Made by a program: the position numbers and the translations under genes. Shown here piece by piece: positions 24,750 to 32,833 of a stretch of 64,000 nt of DNA (position 1 is its first letter; every line of letters begins with the position of its first letter). Origin of the DNA: JAFNGF01 sp964567045 (GTDB lineage: Bacteria > Planctomycetota > Phycisphaerae > Sedimentisphaerales > Anaerobacaceae); the NCBI GenBank assembly GCA_964567045.1, contig CAZMLE010000004.1, positions 56,293 through 120,292 of the forward strand, written 5' to 3'. Below the pieces are notes generated by a model. The model saw only the letters and a list, made by a program, of their open reading frames with translations. It was not told the origin of the DNA and did no database searches.

Positions 24750-25922
24750 ATGACACAGCAAAAAGAAATCGAAACTCCCGCTGAAGCCGGCGTGCGCCAG
24801 CCATACTTTTTATCGCCGGGCGAATGGCTCGTTGCCGGTCTTCTTGCGGCAGCCTTATTCGTTTTTGTGCCCAGGCTTTGGTCCGGCCTGGAGAGATTTG
24901 AGCCTGGGCCGGATTATCGTCTGCCCTACCAGTTGAGCAGCGACTACTGGCTGTACAATCACTACTGCCGATGGGCCTGCTCGCGGTACGATGTGCTCGT
25001 AGTCGGTGATTCGGTCGTCTGGGGCCATTACGTGCCTCGAAATAACACGTTGTCGCACTACCTTAATGAAATCGCCGGGGGCGACCGGTTCGCTAATCTG
25101 GGCGTGGATGGCATACATCCAATCGCGTTGGAGGGTCTGCTGCGGTATTATGCGCGGGATATATCCGGCAAGACCGTTTTACTACATTTTAATCCGCTCT
25201 GGATTAGCTCCCAGAAGCACGATTTACAGACCGACAAGGAGTTCCAGTTCAATCACCCGCACCTGGTCCCGCAGTTTCTGCCGAAAATTCCCTGCTACAA
25301 GGCTTCGTATTCAGAGAGAATTTGTACAGTAATACAACGTCACGCAGCTTTTCTCGGGTGGACGTCCCATCTGAAGCAGGCCTATTTTGACAACCTGGAT
25401 TTGCCCAGATGGACCGTTGCGCATCCTTACGCCAATCCCCTAAAGGCGGTTACTCCTGCCCTGAGCCAGGTCGAAGGGTTGGAAATTCCAGCCGGTGACG
25501 GTTTTGAGCAAGAGCGCGTTGCCTGGGACGAAAAGGCTGCCGCCAAGAGAGACTTTCAATGGGTTGAGCTTGAGACGTCACTGCAATGGCGTTCTTTTCG
25601 GCGTTCAATCGCGCTACTGCGAGCAAGAGGCAACACGGTGTTCGTTCTGGCTGGGCCTTTTAATGAGCACATGATGACAGATGAAAATATCAAGGCTTAT
25701 CGAAAAATGCAGGATGAAATAAAGCTCTGGCTGCAGCAGAATAATGTCGCCTACTTTATGCCGCAGGTGCTTTCCAGCCAGTTGTATGTCGATGCCAGTC
25801 ATCCGCTAAGCGAGGGATACGCTACGCTCGCAAAACAAATCCTTGAAAATCATTCCTTCAAAGCAAAGTTTGGCCGTCGCCCCGTTCGGCAGGCTCAGGG
25901 CAGGCGTGCCGGCGACGGCTAA
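24750..25922 (+). CDS. SGNH/AlgX-like O-acetyltransferase partner of the MBOAT protein
   Basis: A protein of 390 aa from ATG 24750. Earlier in-frame TTG/GTG codons fall in a dispersed repeat. There is one TM near residues 33-53 (ECAP-like topology), then an extracytoplasmic domain with the SGNH serine in VVGDSVVWG (Ser88) and the Asp-His pair in VDASHPLSEGY (Asp348, His351). It probably completes acetyl transfer to an exported polysaccharide with the MBOAT protein. Two dispersed repeats are read in frame: TPALSQVEGLE at about 234-244 and RPVRQAQGRRAGDG, the very C-terminus. Both derive from the same CCTGCCCTGAGCC element in opposite orientation. Confidence 0.75.
   Translation: MTQQKEIETPAEAGVRQPYFLSPGEWLVAGLLAAALFVFVPRLWSGLERFEPGPDYRLPYQLSSDYWLYNHYCRWACSRYDVLVVGDSVVWGHYVPRNNTLSHYLNEIAGGDRFANLGVDGIHPIALEGLLRYYARDISGKTVLLHFNPLWISSQKHDLQTDKEFQFNHPHLVPQFLPKIPCYKASYSERICTVIQRHAAFLGWTSHLKQAYFDNLDLPRWTVAHPYANPLKAVTPALSQVEGLEIPAGDGFEQERVAWDEKAAAKRDFQWVELETSLQWRSFRRSIALLRARGNTVFVLAGPFNEHMMTDENIKAYRKMQDEIKLWLQQNNVAYFMPQVLSSQLYVDASHPLSEGYATLAKQILENHSFKAKFGRRPVRQAQGRRAGDG
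25449..25478. repeat. in-frame CCTGCCCTGAGCC element
   Basis: CCTGCCCTGAGCCAGGTCGA then AGGGTTGG, read as PALSQVEGL. It shares CCTGCCCTGAGCC with the reverse complement of 25883-25906 in the same gene. Confidence 0.7.
25883..25906. repeat. inverted copy of the CCTGCCCTGAGCC element at a gene end
   Basis: CGTTCGGCAGGCTCAGGGCA then GGCG. Its reverse complement begins CGCCTGCCCTGAGCCTGCC. It encodes PVRQAQGRR at the C-terminus of the SGNH-like protein. Confidence 0.7.
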
Positions 25923-25974
25923 ACCTAAAATAGGCGATGAACGGACCCCGCCCGGCGGGAACCCAAAATAGCGT

Positions 25975-26003
25975 TTGACGGTGTGTTTGGCTGCTATTAT
26001 ACT
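25975..26003 (+). promoter_or_regulatory. sigma70-type promoter of guaBA
   Basis: TTGACG (25975-25980), a 17-bp spacer and TATACT (25998-26003), 49 bp before the guaB ATG. Spacing and boxes are near consensus. No purine riboswitch or clear operator palindrome is visible in the leader. Confidence 0.6.
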
Positions 26004-26051
26004 CACTACTTTCATATTCGCGCAAGGTAACACTTAGTTCTGGAGAAGAAA

Positions 26052-27524
26052 ATGGATGATAGCAAAATTGTCGCTGAAGGCATAACCTTTGACGACGTCC
26101 TGCTTAGACCGGCTAAAAGTGATTTCGTGCCCAGCCAGGCAGAAACCAGTACGCACCTTACCAAAAACATTACCATAAATATCCCGATTGTCTCGGCGGC
26201 TATGGATACAGTCACGGAGGCCGCCCTGGCGATAGCACTGGCACAAGAAGGCGGCGTCGGAATAATCCACAAGAACCTGTCGATCGAAGCCCAGAAGCGA
26301 GAGGTCGTCAAGGTCAAACGCTCTGAGAACGAGCGCATCCTGGACCCGGTAACACTTTCGCCCGGCGAGCCGGTCAGAAGAGCACAAGAGCTGATGAATG
26401 AGCAGAACGTCTCCGGCATCCCTATCGTCGACGGCAAAAAGCTGGTGGGCATCTTGACACGCAGAGATATGAAATTCCTCAAGGACTATGATGTCAAAAT
26501 AGATACTGTAATGACAAAGACCAATCTGGTTACCGGCCCGGCCAATATCAAGCTTGAACAGGCAAAAGAAATTCTGCAAAAACACAGGATCGAGAAGCTC
26601 CTCTTGGTTAATAAAAAAGGTGAGCTGGCCGGCTTGATTACGATGAGGGACATCGACCGGGTTCAGCAATATCCAAGAGCAGCCAGAGACCAGCGCGGCA
26701 GACTCCGCGTTGGTGCGGCGGTGAGCGTACACGATTATGAGCGAATCGACGCCTTGATAGAAGCGGATGTTGACATTATTGTTGTGGATACGGCACACGG
26801 CCATTCGCAGAATGTCATTGACACGGTAAAGACCATTAAGAAGCGACATGACATTGACGTGGTTGCCGGCAATATCGCCACCGCAGAAGCGGCGGAGGAT
26901 TTGATAGCTGCCGGTGCAGACGCCGTGAAGGTCGGCATCGGGCCCGGCGCAATCTGTACCACAAGAATAATTTCCGGCGCAGGAGTCCCGCAAGTATCGG
27001 CGATAATGAACTGCGCCCAGGCGGCGGACCAGTACGAAATACCGGTTATTGCCGACGGCGGCATCACGCACTCCGGCGATATAACTAAGGCGATTGCCGC
27101 CGGGGCTTCCAGCGTGATGATAGGCTCATTGTTTGCCGGCCTGAAGGAAAGTCCCGGACAACTGGTCATCTACAAGGGCAGACAGTTCAAAGAATACAGG
27201 GGCATGGGCTCTTTAGGGGCGATGGTCAAAGGCTCGGCGGAAAGATATGGGCAAAAAAGCGCGACCGAACAAAGCAAGCTGGTGCCCGAAGGTGTGGAAG
27301 GACGAGTGCCATACCGCGGCGCACTGAGTGACTTCGTTTATCAGTTGGTTGGCGGGCTAAGAGCCGGCATGGGCTACTGCGGGGCGCGAAATATCGACGA
27401 GCTTAGAAACAATGCTCGATTCGTCCGACAAAGTAAGGCATCGGTTATCGAGTCGCATCCACACGATATACAGATAACTAAGGAAGCGCCCAACTACTCG
27501 GCGAGCCTGCCCTTTGAGGATTGA
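26052..27524 (+). CDS. guaB: IMP dehydrogenase
   Basis: A protein of 490 aa, the usual length. It oxidises IMP to XMP with NAD, the first committed step to GMP. The start region is EGITFDDVLLRPAKSDF. Two CBS domains span about 95-205 (MNEQNVSGIPIVDGKKLVGI; HRIEKLLLVNKKGELAGLI). The catalytic loop GPGAICTTRI holds the active-site Cys near 301. IADGGITHSGDI and GSLFAGLKESPG bind phosphate, and YRGMGSLGAM is the flap region. TGGAGAAGAAA precedes the ATG. guaA follows after 62 bp, and both likely share the promoter at 25975. Confidence 0.97.
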   Translation: MDDSKIVAEGITFDDVLLRPAKSDFVPSQAETSTHLTKNITINIPIVSAAMDTVTEAALAIALAQEGGVGIIHKNLSIEAQKREVVKVKRSENERILDPVTLSPGEPVRRAQELMNEQNVSGIPIVDGKKLVGILTRRDMKFLKDYDVKIDTVMTKTNLVTGPANIKLEQAKEILQKHRIEKLLLVNKKGELAGLITMRDIDRVQQYPRAARDQRGRLRVGAAVSVHDYERIDALIEADVDIIVVDTAHGHSQNVIDTVKTIKKRHDIDVVAGNIATAEAAEDLIAAGADAVKVGIGPGAICTTRIISGAGVPQVSAIMNCAQAADQYEIPVIADGGITHSGDITKAIAAGASSVMIGSLFAGLKESPGQLVIYKGRQFKEYRGMGSLGAMVKGSAERYGQKSATEQSKLVPEGVEGRVPYRGALSDFVYQLVGGLRAGMGYCGARNIDELRNNARFVRQSKASVIESHPHDIQITKEAPNYSASLPFED

Positions 27525-27586
27525 CAAGATCGTAGTCTTTTAGCCAGCGGTTTCACCGCCGGTTTCCGAAATGCGAGGTCTGGACA

Positions 27587-29188
27587 ATGCCGTGTGAGAT
27601 AATAGCCATTCTCGACTTTGGCAGCCAATATTGCCAGCTTATAGCCAGGCGTGTTCGCGAGCACAACGTTTTTTCCCGGATTTTTCCCGCAGATACTACT
27701 GTTGAAGAACTGTCGAATCTGCGGGTCAAAGGCTTAATACTTTCCGGTGGCCCTGCCAGTGTCCGGGATAAGGATGCCCCAGGGTGCGATGAAAGAATCT
27801 TCGAACTGGGCGTGCCGATCTTAGGCATCTGCTACGGGATGCAGCTCGGGTGCAAACTGTTGGGCGGACAAGTCGTTGCGGCAAAGCGGCGAGAGTTCGG
27901 CAGAACAAATCTATCGATCCTCGACAAGAGCGACTTGTTTGCAAACATGCCGGACTCAACCGTCGTCTGGGCCAGTCACGGCGACCAGGTCGGTAAATTA
28001 AACGACGATTTTGCCCAGCTGGCTGCTACCTCGAACTGTCCGTTCGCTGCGGTACGGCACAAAAAGAAGAAGTTCTTTGGCGTCCAGTTTCATCCTGAAG
28101 TCGCCCATACACCGAAGGGACCTCTGATTTTGAAGAATTTCCTTTACGACATTTGCGGCTGCAGCGGCGACTGGAAGATGAGCGACTTTGTCAATGAGAC
28201 GGTTAAGAAAGTCCGTCAGCAAGTTGGCAACGCTAAAGTGATATGTGGCCTGAGCGGCGGCGTCGACTCCTCGGTGGTAGCGTCACTCGCTCATAAAGCT
28301 GTAGGTGACAACCTCGTCTGTATTTTCGTAGATAACGGCCTGTTGCGAAGGAACGAAACAGAGAATGTCGTTTCCACCTTCAGAGACCATTTCCATATCG
28401 ATCTGCGGGTGGTGGATTGGTCGAAGCAATTTCTCGGTGCGCTTGCCGGTGCAACTGACCCGCAACAGAAACGCAGAATAATCGGCGCCGAGTTTATCGC
28501 AGCTTTCAAATCCGAAGCGGTTAAAATTCCCAACGCCAAGTTTCTCGCCCAGGGAACACTTTATCCTGACGTCATTGAGTCCGGCTCTCCTTCGTCACCC
28601 GTAACCAGTGACCAGTGGCCCGTTCAACGGGAAACGAGCGACGAGCGACGAGAGACGGGACTGGCGGCAAATATTAAACTGCATCACAACGTGGGCGGAC
28701 TGCCTGCCGAACTTGGTTTTGAATTGATTGAGCCCTTGCGAGACTTGTTCAAGGACGAGGTACGCCTTATCGGCGAATATCTGGGGCTGCCGGAAGATAT
28801 CGTCTGGCGGCAGCCTTTCCCCGGCCCCGGCCTGGCGGTAAGAATAATCGGCGAGGTGACGCCGCAAAGACTGGAAATCCTGCGAGCCGCCGACGAGATT
28901 CTGGTAGACGAAATAAAATCAGCCGGACTTTATAGAAAAATATCGCAGGCACTGGCGGTGCTGGTGCCCGTTTCAACCGTGGGCGTGATGGGCGACGAAA
29001 GAAGTTACGAAAACGTTATTGCCATTCGGGCTGTTGAGACTTCTGATTTCATGACCGCTGATTTTTCACGGATTCCCTTTGAGGTGCTCGGAATAATATC
29101 CAGCAGAATCATCAACGAAGTCCGAGGCGTCAACCGGGTTGTCTATGATATCTCCAGTAAGCCGCCCGCAACGATCGAGTGGGAATAA
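27587..29188 (+). CDS. guaA: GMP synthase (glutamine-hydrolysing) with in-frame repeat insertion
   Basis: A protein of 533 aa, slightly longer than the usual ~510-525. It aminates XMP to GMP using ATP and glutamine. The class I amidotransferase is at about 5-190, with the nucleophile in GICYGMQLG and the His-Glu pair in VQFHPEV. The ATP pyrophosphatase has GLSGGVDSSVVASLA near 222. The dimerisation end closes VVYDISSKPPATIEWE. Between YPDVIES and HHNVGGLP, where relatives have about 8-15 residues, there are about 24 extra residues including TSDQWPVQRETSDERRET, encoded by the dispersed repeat at 28594-28662. That loop is exposed in known structures, so function may survive. Confidence 0.96.
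   Translation: MPCEIIAILDFGSQYCQLIARRVREHNVFSRIFPADTTVEELSNLRVKGLILSGGPASVRDKDAPGCDERIFELGVPILGICYGMQLGCKLLGGQVVAAKRREFGRTNLSILDKSDLFANMPDSTVVWASHGDQVGKLNDDFAQLAATSNCPFAAVRHKKKKFFGVQFHPEVAHTPKGPLILKNFLYDICGCSGDWKMSDFVNETVKKVRQQVGNAKVICGLSGGVDSSVVASLAHKAVGDNLVCIFVDNGLLRRNETENVVSTFRDHFHIDLRVVDWSKQFLGALAGATDPQQKRRIIGAEFIAAFKSEAVKIPNAKFLAQGTLYPDVIESGSPSSPVTSDQWPVQRETSDERRETGLAANIKLHHNVGGLPAELGFELIEPLRDLFKDEVRLIGEYLGLPEDIVWRQPFPGPGLAVRIIGEVTPQRLEILRAADEILVDEIKSAGLYRKISQALAVLVPVSTVGVMGDERSYENVIAIRAVETSDFMTADFSRIPFEVLGIISSRIINEVRGVNRVVYDISSKPPATIEWE
28594..28662. repeat. in-frame CGAGCGACGAG repeat inside guaA
   Basis: CGTCACCCGTAACCAGTGAC, CAGTGGCCCGTTCAACGGG, then AAACGAGCGACGAGCGACGA and GAGACGG. 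The same GTGGCCCG block and CGAGCGACG ladder as at 16949 and 29193, plus a CCAGTGACCAGTGG direct repeat. The frame is kept (TSDERRET). Confidence 0.85.
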
Positions 29189-29192
29189 TCCC

Positions 29193-29285
29193 GCCACGGA
29201 ATTCGTCGCCCGTGGCCCGTGACCCGAGCGACGAGCGACGTGCGGCGGATTTAGCCGCCGGTTTCACCGGCCGTCAACGGATGGG
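29193..29285. repeat. intergenic CGAGCGACGAG repeat and GCCGCCGGTTTCACCGG element
   Basis: GCCACGGAATTCGTCGCCCG then TGGCCCGTGACCCGAGCGAC, GAGCGACGTGCGG, followed by TTAGCCGCCGGTTTCACCGG. The first part is the stand-alone form of the repeat inside guaA. The second part resembles TTAGCCAGCGGTTTCACCG at 27541, between guaB and guaA. Together they fill the gap to the PAP2 gene. Confidence 0.75.
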
Positions 29286-29310
29286 CATTGAATCAAGGGA
29301 AAGGTCCTAA

Positions 29311-30114
29311 ATGGCTGAACCCAGGCGGAATAGATTATGGGTCAAGATTATCTGTTTTGGTGTGATTTTAGCTGACGGCTGTAGCGCTCGAGCAGGGCAG
29401 GAGCCCCAAGAGAGTTACTTTTTCAAATCTGCAAAGGTGGATTTGGCCAACTGGCCGGACAGGATTCTCGAAGATTCAGGCGACACTTTCTTTAGGATAG
29501 ACAACATTTGCGCACTGCTGCTGGCGGGCGGCGCAAGTATCGCTATGCATCAACACGCCGATAAAGAAATAGCCGAGCATCTCGACAAACACGCAACCTT
29601 TCACGGCTTTGCCGATGAGGGTCTCAACGTGCTTGGCTTTCCCGGCACGCACCTTGCGGCCACGAGTTTATGGTATGCTCTGGCCGCAGAGCGGCAAGAC
29701 GAGTTTATTAAAGAGCGTGCCTGGACGATGATGACGGCGCTTGCAGTTACCGGGCTGGTTAACACGGGACTCAAGGCCATCAGAGATAATGAAACGCCGA
29801 ACGATACAAGGTGGGCCTGGCCGAGCGGGCACACATCAAGCTCTTTCACGGTGGCATCCGTCTTAGACGAGTTTTATGGGCCGAAGGTGGGCATTCCCGC
29901 ATACGCCTTAGCGTCGCTGATAGCTTACAGAATGATGGACACCGGCGACCACTGGGCAAGCGATGTGGTTTTCGGAGCAACTTTAGGCTGGGTTGTCGGC
30001 CATACCATCGCAGGCAAACATAAGAATCTCGAATTTGCCGGCTTTGAACTGGTCCCGTATGCTGGGACCGGAGATGGCACTGTGATAGGCATCGGTTTGA
30101 TGAAGCGATTCTGA
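29311..30114 (+). CDS. PAP2-family phosphatase, secreted or membrane-associated
   Basis: A protein of 267 aa. The N-terminal leader is VKIICFGVILADGCSARAG. The acid-phosphatase-type signature is split as usual: LKAIRDNETPNDT (a variant of KxxxxxxRP), WPSGHTSSSF near 172, and RMMDTGDHWASDVVFGATLG near 210 with the catalytic His. Such enzymes remove phosphate from lipid phosphates, including undecaprenyl pyrophosphate and phosphatidic acid. Only weak membrane segments are seen, so a periplasmic form is possible. The Arg-Pro of motif 1 is not exact. The last ~35 residues look beta-rich (FELVPYAGTGDGTVIGIGLMKRF). Confidence 0.8.
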   Translation: MAEPRRNRLWVKIICFGVILADGCSARAGQEPQESYFFKSAKVDLANWPDRILEDSGDTFFRIDNICALLLAGGASIAMHQHADKEIAEHLDKHATFHGFADEGLNVLGFPGTHLAATSLWYALAAERQDEFIKERAWTMMTALAVTGLVNTGLKAIRDNETPNDTRWAWPSGHTSSSFTVASVLDEFYGPKVGIPAYALASLIAYRMMDTGDHWASDVVFGATLGWVVGHTIAGKHKNLEFAGFELVPYAGTGDGTVIGIGLMKRF

Positions 30115-30152
30115 GGCCGGCCAAACGCCAATCCTTTATTCAGGAGTCCAAG

Positions 30153-31745
30153 ATGGTTGCCACAGGTCAAAATTTGAAACTTAGGATTAGCAATTCAAAA
30201 CTAACTGCTGGTATCGCGCTACTTCTGTCGGGCGTCGTGGGGATTATGCAAGCCGGCGAAAGGCATACGAGTCCGAATGAGAATTCGGCCTTGGGCATTA
30301 ACCTCGGCGGCGTGACATATTACTCAACAGAGATTGTGTTTGTGGATCTTTTCAAACATTCACAAACATGGAAAAGCCAAGCCCCAGCAAAAAGTTATGG
30401 CCAGGGCGGGCCGCTCGATCTGACTGAGGATGGCTGGGTCCACTCGCTTGCGGAGGGCGGACAATTCGCCGATTCGATAGTCCTCACCCAAATCAACGAC
30501 CGCTATATCGCTGGCGTCTATACGTGTCTTTATGACGGCGACGGCGAAATAAAGTTCGCGCACGGTATCTCGGTGCTGGACGAACAACCTGGCCGGATAA
30601 AAATTGACGTAAAGCGCGACCAGAACCTTCTGTCAATTCGGGTTGTTAAGACTAACCCAAATAATTTTGTGCGCAACATCCGACTAATCCTGCCAGGTTT
30701 TGAAGACAAGTACAAACAGCAGCCCTTCCATCCGGAGTTTCTTGCCCGATGGGCCAAGTTCAAGGTCATTCGTTTTATGGACTGGCAGCGGACGAATGGC
30801 TCCAGGCAGGTTAATTGGTCCAATAGGCCGACGCCGAACATGCAGACGCAGGGAATAGATATCGGCATGGCACTGGAGTATATGATTCAATTGGCAAACA
30901 CTCTCAACGCCGATCCCTGGTTCTGCATGCCGCACCTGGCCAGCGATGATTATATCCGCCAATTTGCACAGATGGTCAAAAAGCAGCTAAAGCCGAACCT
31001 CAAAGTGTACATTGAGTATTCCAACGAGTGCTGGAACAGCATATTCGGCCAGGCACGATATTGCAGGGATAAGGGCAAAGAGCTTGGGCTAAGTGACAAC
31101 GACTATCAGGCGCAACTGCGCTTTTACTCAAGACGCTCGGTGCAGATTTTCAAAATCTGGCAGGAGGTCTTTGGCGGCAAAGACCGGCTTGTGCGGGTAT
31201 TAGCGGCACAAAGCGCCAATCCCTGGACGAGCGAGCAGGTGATGGATTTCGAAGACGCTTATAAATATGCCGACGTCCTGGGCATAGCGCCGTACTTCGG
31301 CTATGAGCTTGGCAGTCCCAAGACTCAGAATGAAGTAGCCAAGATGAGCGTGGATGCGGTTCTCGATGCCTGCCAAGGCTTCATAAAAAAGGGCAATGAA
31401 ACCATTGCCAGACAGGCTCAATTAGCGAAAGAGCGCGGACTTCGGCTGGTCGCTTATGAAGGTGGGCAGCACCTGGTCGGTCACGGCGGAGCGGAAAACG
31501 ATAAAGCCCTGGAGAAGCTTTTCCATGCTGCGAATCGCCATCCGCGAATGAAGCAGCTTTATCTGGAGTATCTATCCGGCTGGAAGGATGCCAGCGGAAC
31601 GATGATGGCTATGTTTTCGTCGATGGGCAGGTATTCCAAGTGGGGCAGTTGGGGCCTGATGGAGTATCACGCCCAGCCCGCAAGCGAAGCTCCCAAATAC
31701 CAGGCCGTCATCGAATTCCTCGAAAACAACCCCCGCTGGTGGTAA
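30153..31745 (+). CDS. secreted TIM-barrel protein of planctomycete cellulose-binding/glycosidase-like type
   Basis: A protein of 530 aa. The leader is residues 17-36 (LTAGIALLLSGVVGIMQAG). The N-terminal NLKLRISNSK looks repeat-derived, so the true start may lie later. A beta-rich front part (GVTYYSTEIVFVDLFKHSQTW to about 185) is followed by a likely TIM barrel: VIRFMDWQRTNGS, ADPWFCMPHLASDDYI, KVYIEYSNECWNSIFGQ (a clan-A-like Glu near 293), LGIAPYFGY, RLVAYEGGQHLVGHGG (second Glu near 435). The two Glu in barrel strands fit a retaining glycosidase, but I do not recognise a named family. Substrate unknown. Confidence 0.65.
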   Translation: MVATGQNLKLRISNSKLTAGIALLLSGVVGIMQAGERHTSPNENSALGINLGGVTYYSTEIVFVDLFKHSQTWKSQAPAKSYGQGGPLDLTEDGWVHSLAEGGQFADSIVLTQINDRYIAGVYTCLYDGDGEIKFAHGISVLDEQPGRIKIDVKRDQNLLSIRVVKTNPNNFVRNIRLILPGFEDKYKQQPFHPEFLARWAKFKVIRFMDWQRTNGSRQVNWSNRPTPNMQTQGIDIGMALEYMIQLANTLNADPWFCMPHLASDDYIRQFAQMVKKQLKPNLKVYIEYSNECWNSIFGQARYCRDKGKELGLSDNDYQAQLRFYSRRSVQIFKIWQEVFGGKDRLVRVLAAQSANPWTSEQVMDFEDAYKYADVLGIAPYFGYELGSPKTQNEVAKMSVDAVLDACQGFIKKGNETIARQAQLAKERGLRLVAYEGGQHLVGHGGAENDKALEKLFHAANRHPRMKQLYLEYLSGWKDASGTMMAMFSSMGRYSKWGSWGLMEYHAQPASEAPKYQAVIEFLENNPRWW

Positions 31746-31768
31746 TATGCCAAGGAGAGAAAGTACTT

Positions 31769-32605
31769 TTATTCTTTGGCTGAAGCGTTGCGCTCATTGG
31801 TCTGCTGTTCAACATAAGGATGTTTCAGTGAGAGTATTAGGCCATACAGAGATATGACAAGCAGAGGAATGTGTAGAACACCGCTCCACCATAGAATACT
31901 CGGCATGACGTAAAAACTAAGGTGCATTTGGTATAAGCTGATAATAAAGCCTACCAGACTTGTAACTCGTAGTGTCGCTATATTAACTTTTGGCCAGTAT
32001 AATGTCAGCAGCGCCACGTAAACCGGCGTCATCCCACAGAAAGCTACTCCCACAACGTTGGTAAACAGAAAAAGAGGATTAAAATCCGGTTTAAAAGTCT
32101 CGAAATTCACTGGACCCCAGAAAACGAACAAAGCCAACGGCACGACCCAGTATCTCCAGATGGCAAGCCTTGTCAAATTGAAATTGTTTTGCTTCACGAT
32201 AGCTTCCCATATCCAAAAGCAGGCTACAACGAAAAACATAACTATACAAGTTGTATCGATTGTCACCCCATATTTTTCTGTAACAGCTATATTTTGGCCA
32301 AAGGCAAAGAGCATGTAGGAGAAAGCAACATAGAGGTTAAACAATCTGCCCACCTTGTTTTTGAAAATGATAATCAAAACAATTAATGCAATAGGAATTA
32401 TTTTGAATAAGGGAAATAATTGAGCATATGAATAGATAAAAGCGTAAGGCGCTGCGTGCATTAATACATCTACCCATTCCTCTGGGAACTTGTAGCCTTT
32501 CGAAGCATACGGCGGTATAAACTGCAGCAATACAAATAGCAAAAAGAACCACCATTTTCTGGTTATACGGTCAAGCTTTCCTTGCTCATAATTTGAAGTA
32601 GTCAT
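31769..32605 (-). CDS. multi-pass membrane protein of unknown function
   Basis: A protein of 278 aa with about eight hydrophobic segments: WWFFLLFVLLQFIPP, IIPIALIVLIIIF, YVAFSYMLFAFG, CIVMFFVVACFWIW, WVVPLALFVFWG, LFLFTNVVGVAFCG, TSLVGFIISLY and HIPLLVISLYGLIL. I do not recognise the family. The gene and its flank (to 32830) are clearly richer in A/T than their neighbours and use A/T-ending codons, which may reflect acquisition from elsewhere. It stands alone on the minus strand, convergent with the gene ending at 31745. Confidence 0.65.
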   Translation of the reverse strand: MTTSNYEQGKLDRITRKWWFFLLFVLLQFIPPYASKGYKFPEEWVDVLMHAAPYAFIYSYAQLFPLFKIIPIALIVLIIIFKNKVGRLFNLYVAFSYMLFAFGQNIAVTEKYGVTIDTTCIVMFFVVACFWIWEAIVKQNNFNLTRLAIWRYWVVPLALFVFWGPVNFETFKPDFNPLFLFTNVVGVAFCGMTPVYVALLTLYWPKVNIATLRVTSLVGFIISLYQMHLSFYVMPSILWWSGVLHIPLLVISLYGLILSLKHPYVEQQTNERNASAKE

Positions 32606-32778
32606 CTTTGGTTACTCCACAGTAAAAACGACTGTAGAAAAAATTATAATTGGCTTATACATATTAAACAAACCGAACTTTGGTTACATAAAAAATCGTT
32701 TGAAAATTTATCCATTTTCTGTAAGCTATCCGATTGTATAGAATGAGTGAATTAGAGAATCACTTACCTGCTTCCGCA

Positions 32779-32823
32779 AGGGCTAATCAACTAATTCACT
32801 AATCAACCAATTAACTGATTATC
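32779..32823. repeat. AATTCACTAATCAACCAATT repeat array
   Basis: GCTAATCAACTAATTCACTA then ATCAACCAATTAACTGATTATC, built from ACTAATC/CAACTAATT units. AATTCACTAATCGG near 40905 shares 13 bp. It lies immediately upstream of the aminotransferase gene. The rest of the 32606-32833 gap is A/T-rich without other clear signals. Confidence 0.5.
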
Positions 32824-32833
32824 AGGATGAAAA

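Noticed and set aside
25449..25906. Composite transposon bounded by the inverted CCTGCCCTGAGCC copies
   Set aside because: The segment between them is part of the SGNH domain, with the catalytic Asp-His pair. There is no transposase or target duplication.
26034..27071. 345-aa minus-strand frame opposite guaB
   Set aside because: Guaranteed shadow of a strongly conserved gene. The composition (Cys/His/Asp-rich) is typical of antisense translations.
28590..28670. CRISPR-like array from the CGAGCGACG ladder
   Set aside because: Units are 6-8 bp and contiguous with no spacers, and the region is read in frame as protein.
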